Positions 36,305 to 49,049 are shown, counted from the first letter of the stretch. The stretch: DNA of 64,000 nucleotides from Mactromeris polynyma (GCA_032209605.1 JASFXZ010000016.1:15128001-15192000); one strand, 5' to 3'. The notes: generated from the letters alone by a model not told the origin. Made by a program: numbers and translations.

Positions 36305-36367
36305 TTGATTGTCGGCTTTTAGAGTACATAACTCTAACTCCAAGGATTGTTTATCTTTGGCAAATTT
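36305..36367 (-). CDS. Copy B coiled-coil exon 6 (63 nt, phase 0-0)
   Basis: TTTCAG/GTGCGT borders; 21 residues starting KFAKDKQSLELELCTLK. It is the second exon type of the alternating pair. Confidence 0.75.
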
Positions 36368-36778
36368 CTGAAACATAAATGACATATTCATAAACTCAGT
36401 CCTCATATGTTAAAACTTCGAATGAACAGTTAAAGGGAGGCCTAATTCACTATGGCACAATTTGGTTGCATTGACATATGCTTTTTGTGAATTTGTATTT
36501 TTAAAATTTGATGCATGCTATGTATTATTTTCATCACCATTCTGTTTTATGAGACAATTTATTTATTTAGCGATCTTATCACATTTTAAATCAGAATGTT
36601 TGATATATTTTACCAGTAGATGTATACAAGTTTTACATACACATTGTTGATATATATAAATTTATATTTACTTCTTCGACGATTCAATTATATTGGCATA
36701 TTTACCTCATTTCTCATGCGACATACATTATCAGTTAATATATGTCTACTATCTGAAGTTCACCAAGCTTTCACATAC

Positions 36779-36841
36779 CTGATCGTTGTCTTTAAGGACA
36801 ATAACGTCTATTGTCAATGCATCTTTGTCTTTTGCCACTCT
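36779..36841 (-). CDS. Copy B coiled-coil exon 5 (63 nt, phase 0-0)
   Basis: CTTTCAG/GTATGT borders; 21 residues starting RVAKDKDALTIDVIVLK. This is the first 63-nt exon of the array in transcript order. Confidence 0.75.
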
Positions 36842-37476
36842 CTGAAAGATATTTACCCGAAATTGCAATATTCTATCTGAACCAGTTAGTCATCTACATG
36901 CGTTAACTATTCTGGCACAATACTGCAATTGTATAATTAGTATTAGATACGATTCACACTTTAAGTTAGATTTGGTATAATGATAATGTTTTGGATATTA
37001 GCCAATTTTAATATTGTCTGTAATGGTCATGTATTAGTTGGAATTAATAACAATATAGCGTTACGTGTGAGGAAAGTATAACTCTTTATGGTTTTAGATT
37101 ATGTTCCCCTGTCGTTAAAATAACTCCTTTCACTTGATAGAATTTTCTTTCCGTGGGCAAATTGCTTTCTTAGCTTGTCATGTAATGAATTCCATTCTTC
37201 TCATACTTTGGTCCACTCCTTCTGCCCTTGTTCGTTCTTGATAATTACCCTTATCCATTGACATGTCCCATAGACTTATCAACTCCTAATGAATTGTATA
37301 CTGACGTTTCTTGGGACATTGTCCAGTGAATGTGGATTTCCCTTCAATAACTGAATCCTTCCTTAATATATGCATTTTGTCATAGAGTTCCGATTTGTTT
37401 TGAAAGTCGCACGACGATATGATCGATATAAAACTTCGTAACATCTTTAAAACGACTGTATTAAATTGGTACTTAC

Positions 37477-37530
37477 ATTAAATTCTTTTTCCATGTAATA
37501 CAGGTCCATCTTAAGTTTCGACATCATTTT
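37477..37530 (-). CDS. Copy B coiled-coil exon 4 (54 nt, phase 0-0)
   Basis: TTCTTCAG/GTAAGT borders; 18 residues, KMMSKLKMDLYYMEKEFN, identical to copy A exon 4. Confidence 0.75.
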
Positions 37531-37732
37531 CTGAAGAAGAAATGCTACATGATTATTACATCCAACTGTGGATTAAGATACATATCATTTTCCAACTAAA
37601 CACTTAATTAGTAGATGCAGATTGTGACTGCGGTCAGATAGTGTTACCTTTGCGCGGAAAGTCGGACGAAAATATCATTAATATATCACATTCTTAACAT
37701 CTTTAAAAGGACTGCTCTAAAAGTGTACTTAC

Positions 37733-37786
37733 AGCATACTTTTGTTCTTGTTCATGCATGTCTTTCTTAAGTTTCGATATCATTTT
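37733..37786 (-). CDS. Copy B coiled-coil exon 3 (54 nt, phase 0-0)
   Basis: TTTTTTTCAG/GTAAGT borders; 18 residues, KMISKLKKDMHEQEQKYA. Confidence 0.75.
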
Positions 37787-38702
37787 CTGAAAAAAAGACA
37801 GAAGTGCCATAATGCTCCTGTACCTTTTATCTGAGTGATAATGATCCTATTATTGTCAGCTATATAAAGCGACGACCAAACACGACACATCAAGCTCATT
37901 GTATGTAATAGTTAGTCAGAACTACTTATATCACAAAACCGCGGCCAGGGATTGTTGTGAATGAAATATCTTTATAAAAATCTTGTAGTGTCGCCTGATA
38001 ATTTTTGAGAAGATTTAAATAATATTTGTTTGACAATTAACCAGCGATTGGTTTGGTAAAGCAATTAAAGTCGTGTGCTAGTAACGATCCGGTGAATATC
38101 GAGGACGATTTCACTATTTCAAGACATTATTTTATCGTGACAATAGTACCAATATTAAGTTTATTTATTTATTTTATATTAAGACCTTCCATCGAAATCA
38201 ACAAATATTATATTTATTTTATGCTTTTTTTAAAGAAGTTACAATATTTATCCAATTACTACTCGAGCGTCTCAATTACTACCCTGTGCGGTGCCTCTCC
38301 GTGACCGTTTAACATCATACTGATTTTTCATCAGAAAGTTACGCTTCATCCGATTGCCAAAGCTTTTGTACATTCGAATTGTTCACCAATTTGGAGAGTC
38401 CCATTGTTCTAGATTCTGTGCGGTTTAAGTTGAAACTGACGTTTCCGTGAAAATGGCTGTTCCATGTTAACTATATTGTTAAATGTTACAGACGAAAACA
38501 AAGTATCCCGGCGTCTTAAGTTTTCGACGGCACAAGCACTTAAATAAAATACCCGCATGGCAAGAATGATATTTTCACTGTTTGAGACCATGGAATTACC
38601 ATTTTTAGTTCTCTGATAAATCTCTATATACCACTGGAAAGCATAAAATAAACATGTTTATGTTGGAAACACATGGGGAAGCTACTTTGCTGTCATCCGT
38701 AC

Positions 38703-38785
38703 CTGGTTTTCATCTAATTGCTGTTCAAGCCATCGATTTCTCTCACGCTCAGTTTTTAATTTGATTTCATCATCGTCTTCTGGTT
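38703..38785 (-). CDS. Copy B coiled-coil exon 2 (83 nt, phase 1-0)
   Basis: It is framed by TTTAAG and GTACGG. The frame from exon 1 reads EPEDDDEIKLKTERERNRW and finishes on CAG. It is the orthologous position to 2899-2981. Confidence 0.75.
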
Positions 38786-39184
38786 CTTAAAGTGTAAAAG
38801 ATAATCATTAATTGTGTAATTCGTTTCAAGTGACTGGTTATTACTGGTTATGGTCACATTGTGCGGAAAGTGAGAAAGATTGAATAAGTTGATACACGCC
38901 ACATACGTAAGACATTATGAATGTAGACGTGCTGTCTCTGATGGATGGCATGAAGCCATGCAATTGATTTACGGAAGGTCAGTGGTTTTACATGAGTTTC
39001 TGCCTGGTGTCCTACTATAACATGAGGTGCAATTAGCAATCCATGACACTGGCTGTTTGAGTGCCTTACAGCCCCTTACAAAACAACAAACCATGTTTTA
39101 AATGCGAATGATAAGACTAATGATTGTTGCAAAGGTACGGTGGTAGGATATAGGAAGTATACGTTCAAATGATTTAGCTCTTAC

Positions 39185-39869
39185 CCTCTTCTGTCTGTCT
39201 GGTGTCGGTTAGCTGGCCGATTGGTCGTGAGTTGGCCATCATACGTTTGAGCAAGTTGCTTGGTCGGAATGTGTATTCGGTGATGACATTGTTGCAATCA
39301 ATGGCTGCGATCTCGTTTTGAATTTTGGCTACTTTAGGCATAGCCTCAGCCAAAATGGAACGCTTATGTAGCATGTCTTCATCTCTGAAATCTGTAAGTA
39401 TTTCTTCGACTTGCGATTCAAGAGAATGTAGATCCTCCCTCAATTTGTCGAGCTGATTCTTATGTGCAGATTCTAGCACTTTGACTTCATCAAGAACTTG
39501 CCGTTTTGATCCGGCTACGTATTCTACAAGTGAATTTCCAAACGATTCTATATCCAATACTACATCTTCGTTGATCGTGTCAGCACTGTTTGAATGTTTA
39601 TCAATTACTTCCCTGTATTCATCCAGGGTGTGTTTTAGCTTTGTAACCTTTTCTTGCAGAAGGGCTTTGTCTGCTTCCTTTAATAAGACGTGGTCCCTGC
39701 ATTTTCTTATCTTCAAGTGATTAATAAAGCATACGTTACAAACGTATATTTCACATGGAGAGCAATAACCGTCTACTTGTCTGCTTTCGCACAAATCACA
39801 CTTTTCTGTATGGTCATTAAAATCGTACATGATTTTTCCTCCTACTGCCATTTCTTCATTGTCATTTAT
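39185..39869 (-). CDS. B-box/coiled-coil protein, copy B, first coding exon
   Basis: Start ATG at 39,851 with a TTTTTTTCAG acceptor just upstream; 222 codons plus one base are read before the GTAAGA donor at 39,184. The B-box ligands match copy A (CDLC, YCSPC, CNVC, H, CRDH), followed by a long coiled-coil segment. Compared with copy A, nearly all amino-acid changes fall between residues 24 and 140, while residues 141-194 are identical. No RING, NHL, SPRY or other C-terminal domain is attached in this exon. It feeds into the long exon array running down to at least 28,468. The product is probably a TRIM-like scaffold with an unusually long coiled coil. Confidence 0.85.
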
Positions 39870-40469
39870 CTGAAAAAAATGGTAAATAACTCACTAAGTC
39901 ATCAATCTGAAGCATGTTCAGGTCTTTGAATTTTATAACAACACTTAGTTGAATTTGATAAAATGAACACGTACGCGCAATGTAATACCGTGACTTTACA
40001 ATTAAGTACCCTTTAGTGTCCTTATTTATTTTGTGTTACCGACGTTTGGGTAAGGACATGGCACAGCGTGCAAGAGTATGGCCTGTTGCATAATATCAAT
40101 GCCGATGAATGAATTGCATGCCGGACATTATGGGCAGTGCCCGAATATCCTACACTGTTGTATAATGCGAATGTCAGTAATTAAGTTCCAGGACATTGCA
40201 GATAGATCGTCAATGTCGTAAAAAGTATTCTAGAATATATAGCATGCTTTAATTGAAGTTATCTTTCTTAATGGGCGATACATGTAAGTAAAAGAAAAGA
40301 ACCATACTTTATATGTACATATGTTTTTCCCAAAGTGTAATATACCCTTGGAGTTTATAATAAACACATCTAAGTTGTTAATGGACCATCGTGGACGATA
40401 TCTAGGATTATCGGGCCTGCATGAAAATACAACGTTATGATAGTTGTCAGAGACTGCTGAACTTTTCGG

Positions 40470-40680
40470 TTCATGTATGTTAAATTTCCCTTTACCCAAG
40501 TGTACTTCTTTCATTGGTATAGTGTTGATGTTATTTACTCCCCATACCCTTATGGCATATTGTTGCCAGCTGTCCTGACTTGTCATGTGATGTATTCCAT
40601 TCATTAAATCCCCTCCTATTTGTCCTTATTAGTTGTCCTATGTTATGTCTGTAACTGGGGGGGGGGGGGGGTTAAATCGA
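40470..40680 (+). repeat. Same interspersed repeat family, copy B fragment with a G15 run
   Basis: It matches 4,735-4,915, but a run of 5 G at that place in copy A has grown to 15 G (40,657-40,671) here. Confidence 0.6.
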
Positions 40681-42206
40681 TTTAACAGCTAGCTATCCGC
40701 TTACTTGATATATATATGGTCATTATTTTTTTATTTATAAATATGGCCCTCCCTCATCTACTAAATTTTATTCTTACATGATAATTTGGTTATCTTCACC
40801 TCATACATCACTTTCATTATTTGCAGTTATATACTATCTAAATTATGCAAACAACTCGTCAAGATATGACGCCGTTTAAATATTATTTCAGATAATATTA
40901 CCCCGTTTTAAATCTCATTTTAGATCAAAATCACACATTTTATATCTAATGATCACCCACAAATTAAACTCTGTATTTAGAAGTACCACACATATTAACC
41001 AGGTCACGAAGGTTACATAATCAGTAACAAATTTATTTTCTTACTATAGACCAATGTGTTACCGCATAGTTCCTAGAAATCATATTACATACGTGTGATA
41101 TGAATGAGCAACTCTTGAACGAGTTATCATCAATATTATAACCAAAAAGTAAACGTGCTTATCGACATTAACATTTCTATAAATGAATGAAGAAGTCGAG
41201 CAGGAAATGACACATATCAAACGCACAAGGAGAAGTGAATACTACACAGACATGTAAGCAATTACTGTACGGGTTCAAGCTACAAATAGGCACGATGTAA
41301 TACATAACGGTTAAACATTGTTTCTAATTAAAGATGTATCTGGCTCATCTGAACCTAAAATTTTTTAATGCGCTTCATCCAGTTTTGTTGTTACATAGTC
41401 TAAAACATCATTAATAAGAATCATTGCCATGTATAACCGCTTAAAACAATCTTGTTTAATAATATTACTAAGAGACAAAACTAGTAAAAACACTCGCTTG
41501 TTAAAAAGCTGGAAGTATGTTTAATTTTATGATAATACAAATGTCTTTTTCGACAAATACAGAGAAAAACATTATATATGTATTCTGTTTAATGCATATT
41601 TATTGAAGTTTTAACTAGATAAAGTATAGTTTGCATGATTGTTTAGACAAACAAATGAACAAAAAATGAGCATAATATATCCTTAATATAAAGTTCACCA
41701 TAACCCATTACAACTACGACTTGTATTGTACATGATTGCCAAACAGGTTTGTGTCCATCGTTCATAATACATTTCTACGACAAATATGAGTAGTTATTAA
41801 ACGAAGCTAGAGTTATAAAACGTAAAAACTTTAAATGAAGTATTTCTGTTTTCGCATTCGTCATTGACGTAACAAAGTTGAAATACGTTTTATAAATATT
41901 TTCTAATGTATATATATCCAATAATTAAAGACCAGAAACTTGTGATATAAAACAATATAAATAAAATTTGTTTACAAACCTGTAGATACACTATGTCCGA
42001 TCCTGATTACTTTCTTAAAACGTTGATAACCGATAAAGTATCAAATCCCCGGATGTGACAAGGTATATAATTGATGATAATCTTCTCTCCCTTTAACTAT
42101 CGACTAGAGTTAGCAATACTGATAGCAACGAATGCAATACCTAGAGGAATATGATAGTTTTATTGTAGATAACTCACGTTGTTTCGTATTTAAAGCAATA
42201 CTACAT

Positions 42207-42433
42207 ATAATGACATATAATTATGTGGTTAACTATATAAGTATCGCGCACTATCAGACAATATTTTGTGATAAGATATTTATCTGGTATGAAATTTTAT
42301 CACGATACGTATCTAGATAACCACATAATTATCTAGGTAAATAAGTAGCTATCTAGTTTCTTTAACGTGATAATCACATACTTTTCTTGTTAATTAAGTA
42401 GTTAACTAGTGGCAGAAATATGCCACCATAACT
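42207..42433. mobile_element. Palindromic MITE, copy B
   Basis: Same element as at 7,549. The left end is eroded (tgacatataa) and the right end intact (atatgccacca). It carries extra tctagtta-type motifs absent from copy A. Confidence 0.55.
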
Positions 42434-42954
42434 ACCAATAATTCAATTCAATTACTGAAAGGACTGTACGTCTATGAAGTTATCAACAAACTACTGTGGA
42501 GATACTGTCCCATTTATGTATGTATCCCATATTCTACTAATTCTGGTATTGTTCCGAAGACTATATTGCTCAGATAAGTTAGTCATTCTTTTTGAAAGTC
42601 AATACTTGCTTCTATAGTGCTTATCAGTTCGTCATTTATGTTTTTGAGTCTCCATTTCTTTCATAAACGCTATTTCTACGCCCCTCTGCTGTTAATGATA
42701 TGCTTGATACATGACCAAAATTTCTGGAGTATGGTTTTCATATTGTTATTGTTGTTGACATCTGTGCAGTGCAGATTATATCTTCTTTATTTCTTCAAGG
42801 TAACCAATCCGCGTCAAGGTAACACACGTTGTTCGGTTGAAGAGAAGTTGGTTTAGTGGTTAACTTAAGATTTGAATGGTTTACACAACACTGGTATGCA
42901 AATAGTAAAGCCATGTTAGTACGGCTGCGCCGAGTTAACATTATGTAGCTCTGC

Positions 42955-43016
42955 GGGTACATACTGCGGGTACATACTGCGGGTACATACTGCGGGTACA
43001 TACTGCGGGTACATAC
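42955..43016 (+). repeat. 13-bp tandem repeat
   Basis: About five copies of tgcgggtacatac. The matching place in copy A (near 8,255) has a single copy, so the expansion is specific to copy B. Confidence 0.9.
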
Positions 43017-43058
43017 AAACTGTATATTACTATAAAAGCCATTGTGACATTGTGTATA

Positions 43059-43233
43059 CAGTCCGACCTCCTTTATTCGACAACCTCTCCGAACAATTGG
43101 TATCAGCCGAAATGAATATCAGGTATCGATGCATCTTATTAGGCACATCTAATTGAATTGGGCTATTCGGAACCATCTAATTTTCGAAATAACATTTCGG
43201 ACCCGATGAATTTCAAAAACCAAGGTCCGACTG
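43059..43233. mobile_element. Short MITE with CAGTCSGACCT ends
   Basis: TA on both sides (43,057-43,058 and 43,234-43,235) and inverted ends cagtccgacct and cagtcggacct. 175 bp, non-coding, pogo/Tc1-like ends. A truncated relative starts near 8,310 in copy A. Confidence 0.7.
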
Positions 43234-43772
43234 TAATAATGTTATCATAAACATGAGGGACAAAGACAATCTTCAAATCGCACAAATGAAGGAAAATGAA
43301 ATAATGTTTCCATATAAAGTGTGAGGTCTTGAAACGCAGCATTTAGTTGTAGTTGCAAAGGAATTAGATAACTTGTAGAACGTTCAGTCGTTTACAAAAA
43401 AACTCATCTCTCTACTTCCGTCGAATGTCATTTTACACTGAACATCCTAATAAAAATGGAAATTGCCTCTCAGTGAACATTTTATATTTTCGTTGATTTC
43501 TTCGATTGTATTTGGTGTGTTCTACCATCTCCCATTAGCAATATCTAACCTGCAAATCAACATCGTAAGTTTGGTGAACATAGTACACTTAAACACTTTT
43601 CTATGGTACCCTTCAATTCTGCTGTTTATAAATGTTTATAGAAATCTATGTTTGTGATAAATTGTTGTAAACGTAACAAGCTTTAGCTGTACTTGTTTTG
43701 AAAAGCATTTTAGTGTTTAGTAAATCCTCAATAATAAAATAAAGTCAAGTTTGAGAAACACGAAAAGTCGGT

Positions 43773-43826
43773 CAATGGCGCTACCGGGAATCGAACCCAG
43801 GTCTACGGATTGCAAAGACCTGCAAT
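43773..43826 (-). other. tRNA 3'-half-like fragment
   Basis: The minus strand contains gacctgggttcgattcccgg followed by tagcgcc, a good T-arm and acceptor 3' strand, and upstream a loop with ttgcaat. No D-arm or 5' acceptor strand precedes it. It is therefore a SINE piece or tRNA pseudogene. Confidence 0.5.
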
Positions 43827-43962
43827 AATGTGGTCTTCTCATTGAGGTCGTCTTCATACTGAGGTTAAATAAGCGCAACACAGTGAAACTGTACTTAAAA
43901 TTGTGTTCTTAATTTTGTGATGGTTCTATTATTGAGGTAGTCATTAAGTGAGGTGTTACTAT
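43827..43962. repeat. Diverged AAACCTC MITE copy
   Basis: aatgtggtcttctcattgag at the left and attgaggtagtcattaagtg near the right, matching 8,402-8,445 in copy A. Confidence 0.45.
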
Positions 43963-44129
43963 AGTTAGTAGTTATTGTTAAACATACTTCTATAAACGTT
44001 CTCTTATCTTCATTATCATGACCGACTAAAAGATGTTTACTTTAGATAAGATTGTACAGCTGTAAAGATTATATGCGGCCTACACTCAATTTGATAAAGA
44101 GTGATTTTGTTTGAATCCTGCGTCAAAGT

Positions 44130-44178
44130 ATGTCTCAACTTCATGAAATTCTGTTGGCTGTCATTGTGATACAATGGG
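44130..44178 (+). CDS. C-type lectin, exon 1 (signal peptide)
   Basis: ATG at 44,130 begins MSQLHEILLAVIVIQWG, a short hydrophobic signal peptide, then a GTAAGT donor in phase 1. A 3.4-kb intron with repeat debris follows. A dead copy of this exon lies at 8,596. The six exons together give a 159-residue secreted protein that is essentially one C-type lectin domain. Confidence 0.8.
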
Positions 44179-46711
44179 GTAAGTTGTTTTGCATTTTCTA
44201 CATACTTTCACCCAAAGTCGTTAATAACAAGCAAATAGGTATTCCTTGAAATAGCCAGGTATCAATGAGCAAACAAGTATGGTGTAATTGTTTTCGAACT
44301 ATTGATACATACGTTACTGTAGGTCTCTTCATTTATATGGCTTATATGTAATGACTTGATAAATGATCATCCTTTATTTTTTCACGATACTGAAATTGAA
44401 GTCTGAGTGAAAAGGATAACGCAGAGTTTGGTATCTAAAGAATATTTTGTCTTTAATATGAAACATGCAACCATGAATAGAAATTACTCCGATCGGTATA
44501 TCCAAGTTATACGGATATTGTTTTGCGGTATTTTGATACACACTACGCTTGCTTAGGTTTTTTTAACGTTTCTTTTGTAATTTAGTAACCCATACCATAA
44601 TCTATGATGATCAATGACTTGAGCATATGCAATTTTGTTATATTCTTAAAGTAACGTATGTATCCAAAACCAATGTACATATGGCCTCAGTCAGAGGATC
44701 GTATTTGGTAAAAGTGGATGACATAATCAGTATAGGTAAATCATTGGTCCCACCCGGGAAGTCGAAGAAGTTTTTTTTAATATCATTGGGAGATAAAGAG
44801 ATGATAGAGGCCTCTTTTAGCCACAGACATATGTACGTTGGTCATACATCTGAAAAGATGATGATGATGACGTTGCATGTACCCTAAAGACATCTTAATG
44901 CACTTTTCGAATCATTGCATAGACATTCAAAATACACAATTTGCTAATCAGTTAAACAATTTAATAACATTGTAAAACACTAAGTTTAAGTAATATATAG
45001 TCAAGTGAACTACATGTATGATACATACGTTACCCATTATGTTTCTTCTTTTCTAAAAGCAGTTGATTTGTTGACTTTTATACTATTTATTGCCTAAAAT
45101 GTGTATCATCTTTAAGTGCATAAACATGCACTTGATTGCATTTTCTTTCCCTCTCCTTCATATTAAGTGTTTAAACATATTCAAATAGCCAGAATGTATT
45201 TTGTTTTGTACATTCTGCCAAAACTTTGACTATTAAATGTCAGTCAGTTACTTCATTTTTAAAGTATTGTTCAGATTGTTTCTTAATATAAATAACAAGC
45301 ACAATGATATTGTACGGGACATGTTTGTGCATTTTATTTTACTTTCAAGTATGTCTTTGGTTGTGAAGATACATACGTTACATTTGGTCTTGTAGTTCGA
45401 AACATGCATTTCAAAAAGAAATGTCATGCCAACCCATACACTTTAACTATAATGACGAAATTTTATGGTTAAAATTAAAAAATAATCGGGCGTTTGTGTA
45501 CTGTTCAAAGTCATAACGTTTCCTGTTAATTGTTTATATGTTATTTATTCACAGAGAAAATAAAACTTCAATGGTTCGATTTTGCAGTATATGTCTAATA
45601 ACATCTGTTGGATAGATTTGGAAGAAAATTGTCCGTTTTCAAACCAGAACTAGTTTTTAATGTATCCGATTTAAGTGACAAATATTAAAACAGTGACAAG
45701 TGCAATGATGTCAGCGTAATGGCAAAATCAAAGTATAGAGGTGTAAGATAACGTATGTACTTCAGGTTAATTATTTTAGAAACTACGGGTCAGGTTCCAC
45801 AGAATGGTACTTGCATCCATTAGCAATGATGTTGCTAAGGTTTTTGTTATTTAGCCTTGAAGCTTCAATCTTTCCGATGAAACAAATCTAAATGTCTTGT
45901 TAAAAAAAATTGTGTCAGTATTTCTCTTTGCCAAATGCTTGTTATTAGCAACATATGGTGTTTCATTTTTTCATTTCAATGAACAGTACGTCTTAAATCT
46001 CGCGTGTGGACCGTCAACGGTTGCTTTTTGGGCAGAGCATTTTTTAGTCAAAATGCTATGACCATCGCGCATTTATTTCTCAAGTGGAATGGACTTATTT
46101 ACAAAAATCTTTAAATATAATATAACAATGTACTGGCCAAAAGTGCAAACTTAGTACTTAAATCCATTGCTTTTTAAAATGTATTTTGTTGATTCGGAAT
46201 ACACTTAGCTAAAATACGTATGTATGACGATGCAAATGAATTTAACTTTCGGAACAAGACGATATGAACGAGTCAGAATCGGGTTTATCATTTCAGATCA
46301 CATTCTAATAAGGGTAAGAATTCCAAAATACTAAATGGCATGTTAGCTTCTTTGACCAGAAAAAATTCTATCAACAGAAGAAGCATATGATGACCAATTA
46401 GAAAGTGTTTCAGAATAGTAATGTAACGTGTTTATTGAGGTAATTTCAACATTTTGTCAGATGGTAAACATGTAACTGGCAAATAAATTAGACATATTTT
46501 TAATTTTTAATCGATCAAGGTAATGTAGAACCGACAGTGTGTCACAACGCCATGTCTGTAAAGTTTATTAGTTTTCCTAAAAAAAAACAGGCCCGGGTTA
46601 TAAAAATATCTGCACTCCCCACCCAGTACATACACTCAGATCCCAGAAAGCTCAAATTTGGTGGATCAAAAAGTCTATTCCGCACTCAGTACTTTGCAGA
46701 GTAATAGATTT

Positions 46712-46742
46712 CGAGGGTTGTCCGGAAAGTTCGTAGACAACC
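46712..46742 (+). mobile_element. Mariner terminus remnant
   Basis: cgagggttgtccggaaagtt followed by cgtagac resembles mariner inverted ends. No partner end was found. It lies within lectin intron 1. Confidence 0.45.
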
Positions 46743-46959
46743 TTTATTTTTTTTCATTAAACAACTCCTTTCTTCTTTTTTAAATGATTATTAAGCCAGT
46801 GACAGTATGTACGTAATGCTGAGTGGTAAGTATTGGATATATAATCCTGGCCCCAGTTTTTCATATTCAAACCCAATTTCATTTATAGAATTCGTTATAT
46901 TGATTAAAGCCCTTTTATACGACATTCATCAATAATATATATTAAAGATATAAGGTTGT

Positions 46960-47235
46960 TACAAGGGACGCTGAACACATACGACCTAAGGGAAAACAAC
47001 AGTCTACAAAACATTAGGCATTGAGGTGGAGCAAAGGTGAGCATGTATGGAAATGGTCCGGCCGACAGAAAAACGATTACAGATAATTAAGGCGGACATG
47101 TTTTAAAGATTATATACATCATGGAACAGGTCAAGAAAGCCGGTAATAATAGGAAAATGAGGAAATGAGAAAAATAGAACATGAATAGTATATCAAGTGA
47201 ACGAACTGCACATAGAAAAATATGGGGACTTAACA
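46960..47235 (-). repeat. Same interspersed repeat family, inverted copy in lectin intron 1
   Basis: It runs from acgacctaagggaaaacaac to tatggggacttaacat, a diverged reverse complement of the family. Confidence 0.5.
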
Positions 47236-47570
47236 TACATCTAAAACTCACACATACTACTTAAGCTATACACTCAAATTGATAATGTAGCATAAGAAAT
47301 ACCCAGTGGAATTGTAAGTCTTTTCACTCCTTCAAACCCCCGAATTGAGATTCAGCAAAACATATTTTGATATCTGAGTGTCGAGTTGTGAGTATCGGTG
47401 ATTGTTCTTCACAAAGCCGCCAACTTGTTAACCTAACGGAACGAACACGCATCGGTGCAACATCTTGGATTTACTGTTACTAACGAAGACAAAATTATAA
47501 CCCGTCAAAGAGTGTGTATCTCTGTAGGAAAGAATGTATATGCATAACTTTCTTCAACGTTATTTCTAAG

Positions 47571-47671
47571 GTACAACCAAGTGTATGGAATGTAACAATG
47601 GCTGGGTTCATTTCGACAATTCGTGTTACTGGTTTGCAAGAAACAGCGCTTCATCATATACGGAAGCACAG
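47571..47671 (+). CDS. C-type lectin, exon 2
   Basis: After TATTTCTAAG the frame reads TTKCMECNNGWVHFDNSCYW, the typical start of a C-type lectin domain (W, F, then CYW). It ends phase 0 before GTAGGA. It contributes residues 17-50, including the first cysteines. Confidence 0.85.
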
Positions 47672-48319
47672 GTAGGAGAAACATCTTTGAACATTGTACA
47701 GCATATGGGAGCTTAAAGATGTATCTGGTTCATCAGAACATAAAATGTTTGAATTTGCTAAATACTGTATTGCTGTTACATTGGCTTGTAAAAGAGCATG
47801 ATTGTTATGAAATTTAATGATGTACAAACATCATTCGTCAACAAATACGGATCTATATATTATGAATTCGTTCCTTGTTAAAGCATGTTTATTGACGTTT
47901 TAACTCTAGGAAATATATTTTTTACGTTTGCTTATGTAAAAGAATTAGCAAAAAATGAGCATAACATTACTTTAAGATTCACACCTTTTAAGGTAAATCA
48001 TCAAAAAAGTGCAATGTGAAACCTATCTGAAATACTTTATAAAATAAATGATTGTAAAGTGATTAATATTCAGAGGCTGATCTTCCTTTTTGAATCATAC
48101 GGGGCTCGTCGTTTATATTCACTTTTAATATGGTAGTGTGTGACAAAAATGAAATTTTAACTTATCAGTAGATGATTACATGTATTTTATCAGTGGAAGT
48201 GGCAGGTGTGGTTTCGAAAGCATAGCGATTGAAATGTGTTGACAGACTTTGTGCATGTCCCGATACCAGAAGCGTTTTCCCAATCGTCTAATCGATTAAA
48301 ATTAATATTTTTTTTCAAG

Positions 48320-48410
48320 CATTACTGCCGTCAGATGAATTCTCAGCTTGTAACTGTTGACTCTAACCAGGAAAATCTGTTTTTAAAGGATTTCATGCGA
48401 GCATTGAAAG
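48320..48410 (+). CDS. C-type lectin, exon 3
   Basis: A TTTTTCAAG acceptor leads into HYCRQMNSQLVTVDSNQENL, the conserved C-x-x-x-x-x-LV-x-x-x-S/N-x-x-E segment of the fold. Phase 1 at the GTAAAC donor. Residues 51-80. Confidence 0.88.
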
Positions 48411-48962
48411 GTAAACACAAAGTTTCTTCAATAGCATGCAAAAAAACTTTCGTCAAAATCAAAACTGTGTATGTAAAACAAAAGTAATTGTAACTGATAT
48501 CATATACATATGACGCATATTTTACCACGTATATGTATACTGAATCTAAGTTGCACAACTTTTTGCATATCTTAACTTGGAAGCAATTCAAGTCAGTGAT
48601 ACAGACAAACAGTCCACGCGCTAAATGATATGCGAGAACGTTAAGCACCCGTTACTGACATCAGTTTACTCGATTTTGATTGTTGTGAGCTATACTTTGC
48701 TGAATGTGATGGCGCCATCAATTTAGCTTTTGGAATGACTATACTTTCAAGCATTTACCCGCCCTGACTGCAACGATGACCAAAGATGTACACTGAATTG
48801 ATTTTCATCATAAACCGAAGACTCGTGATAAACTTTCGACTGAAAAAATAAAATGGATGTGATTCCAAATAGGAATTATCACTACCCCTAGTTATGAGCG
48901 CGATTGTAATGAATTACTGCAATTAAGAAATATTATATAACGAGGTATTTATTTGTATAAAG

Positions 48963-49049
48963 CTGAACATCACTGGATGGGCTACAGGGATGGCAAAATC
49001 GAAGGACTCTGGCAGTGGGACAGAACAGATGAAACAGGAACATTTACTG
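48963..49049 (+). CDS. C-type lectin, exon 4
   Basis: It reads AEHHWMGYRDGKIEGLWQWD, the WIGL-like core strand followed by the W-x-W pattern. It is framed by TATAAAG and GTGAGT, phases 1 and 1. Residues 81-109. Confidence 0.88.

Larger units (their letters stand above)
36038..44200. repeat. Segmental duplication, copy B
   Basis: Partner of 1-8,660. Similarity resumes at about 45,990-46,230 (matching 8,735-8,960) after an insertion of about 1.8 kb in copy B. Intron similarity is high in the B-box region and lower further right. Confidence 0.9.
44179..47570 (+). other. Lectin intron 1
   Basis: 3.4 kb, AT-rich, containing repeat fragments. An 86-residue frame at 44,627-44,887 has no splice support and no recognised family. 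Confidence 0.6.

Noticed and set aside
42132..42200. A decayed lectin exon 2 (DNSRCFVF resembling DNSCYWF)
   Set aside because: The match is too short, the frame upstream has stops and copy A shows no support at the same place.
43773..43826. Functional tRNA gene
   Set aside because: Only the 3' half is tRNA-like; no D-arm or 5' acceptor strand.
44627..44887. 86-residue ORF in lectin intron 1
   Set aside because: No splice sites in phase with the lectin and no recognisable family.
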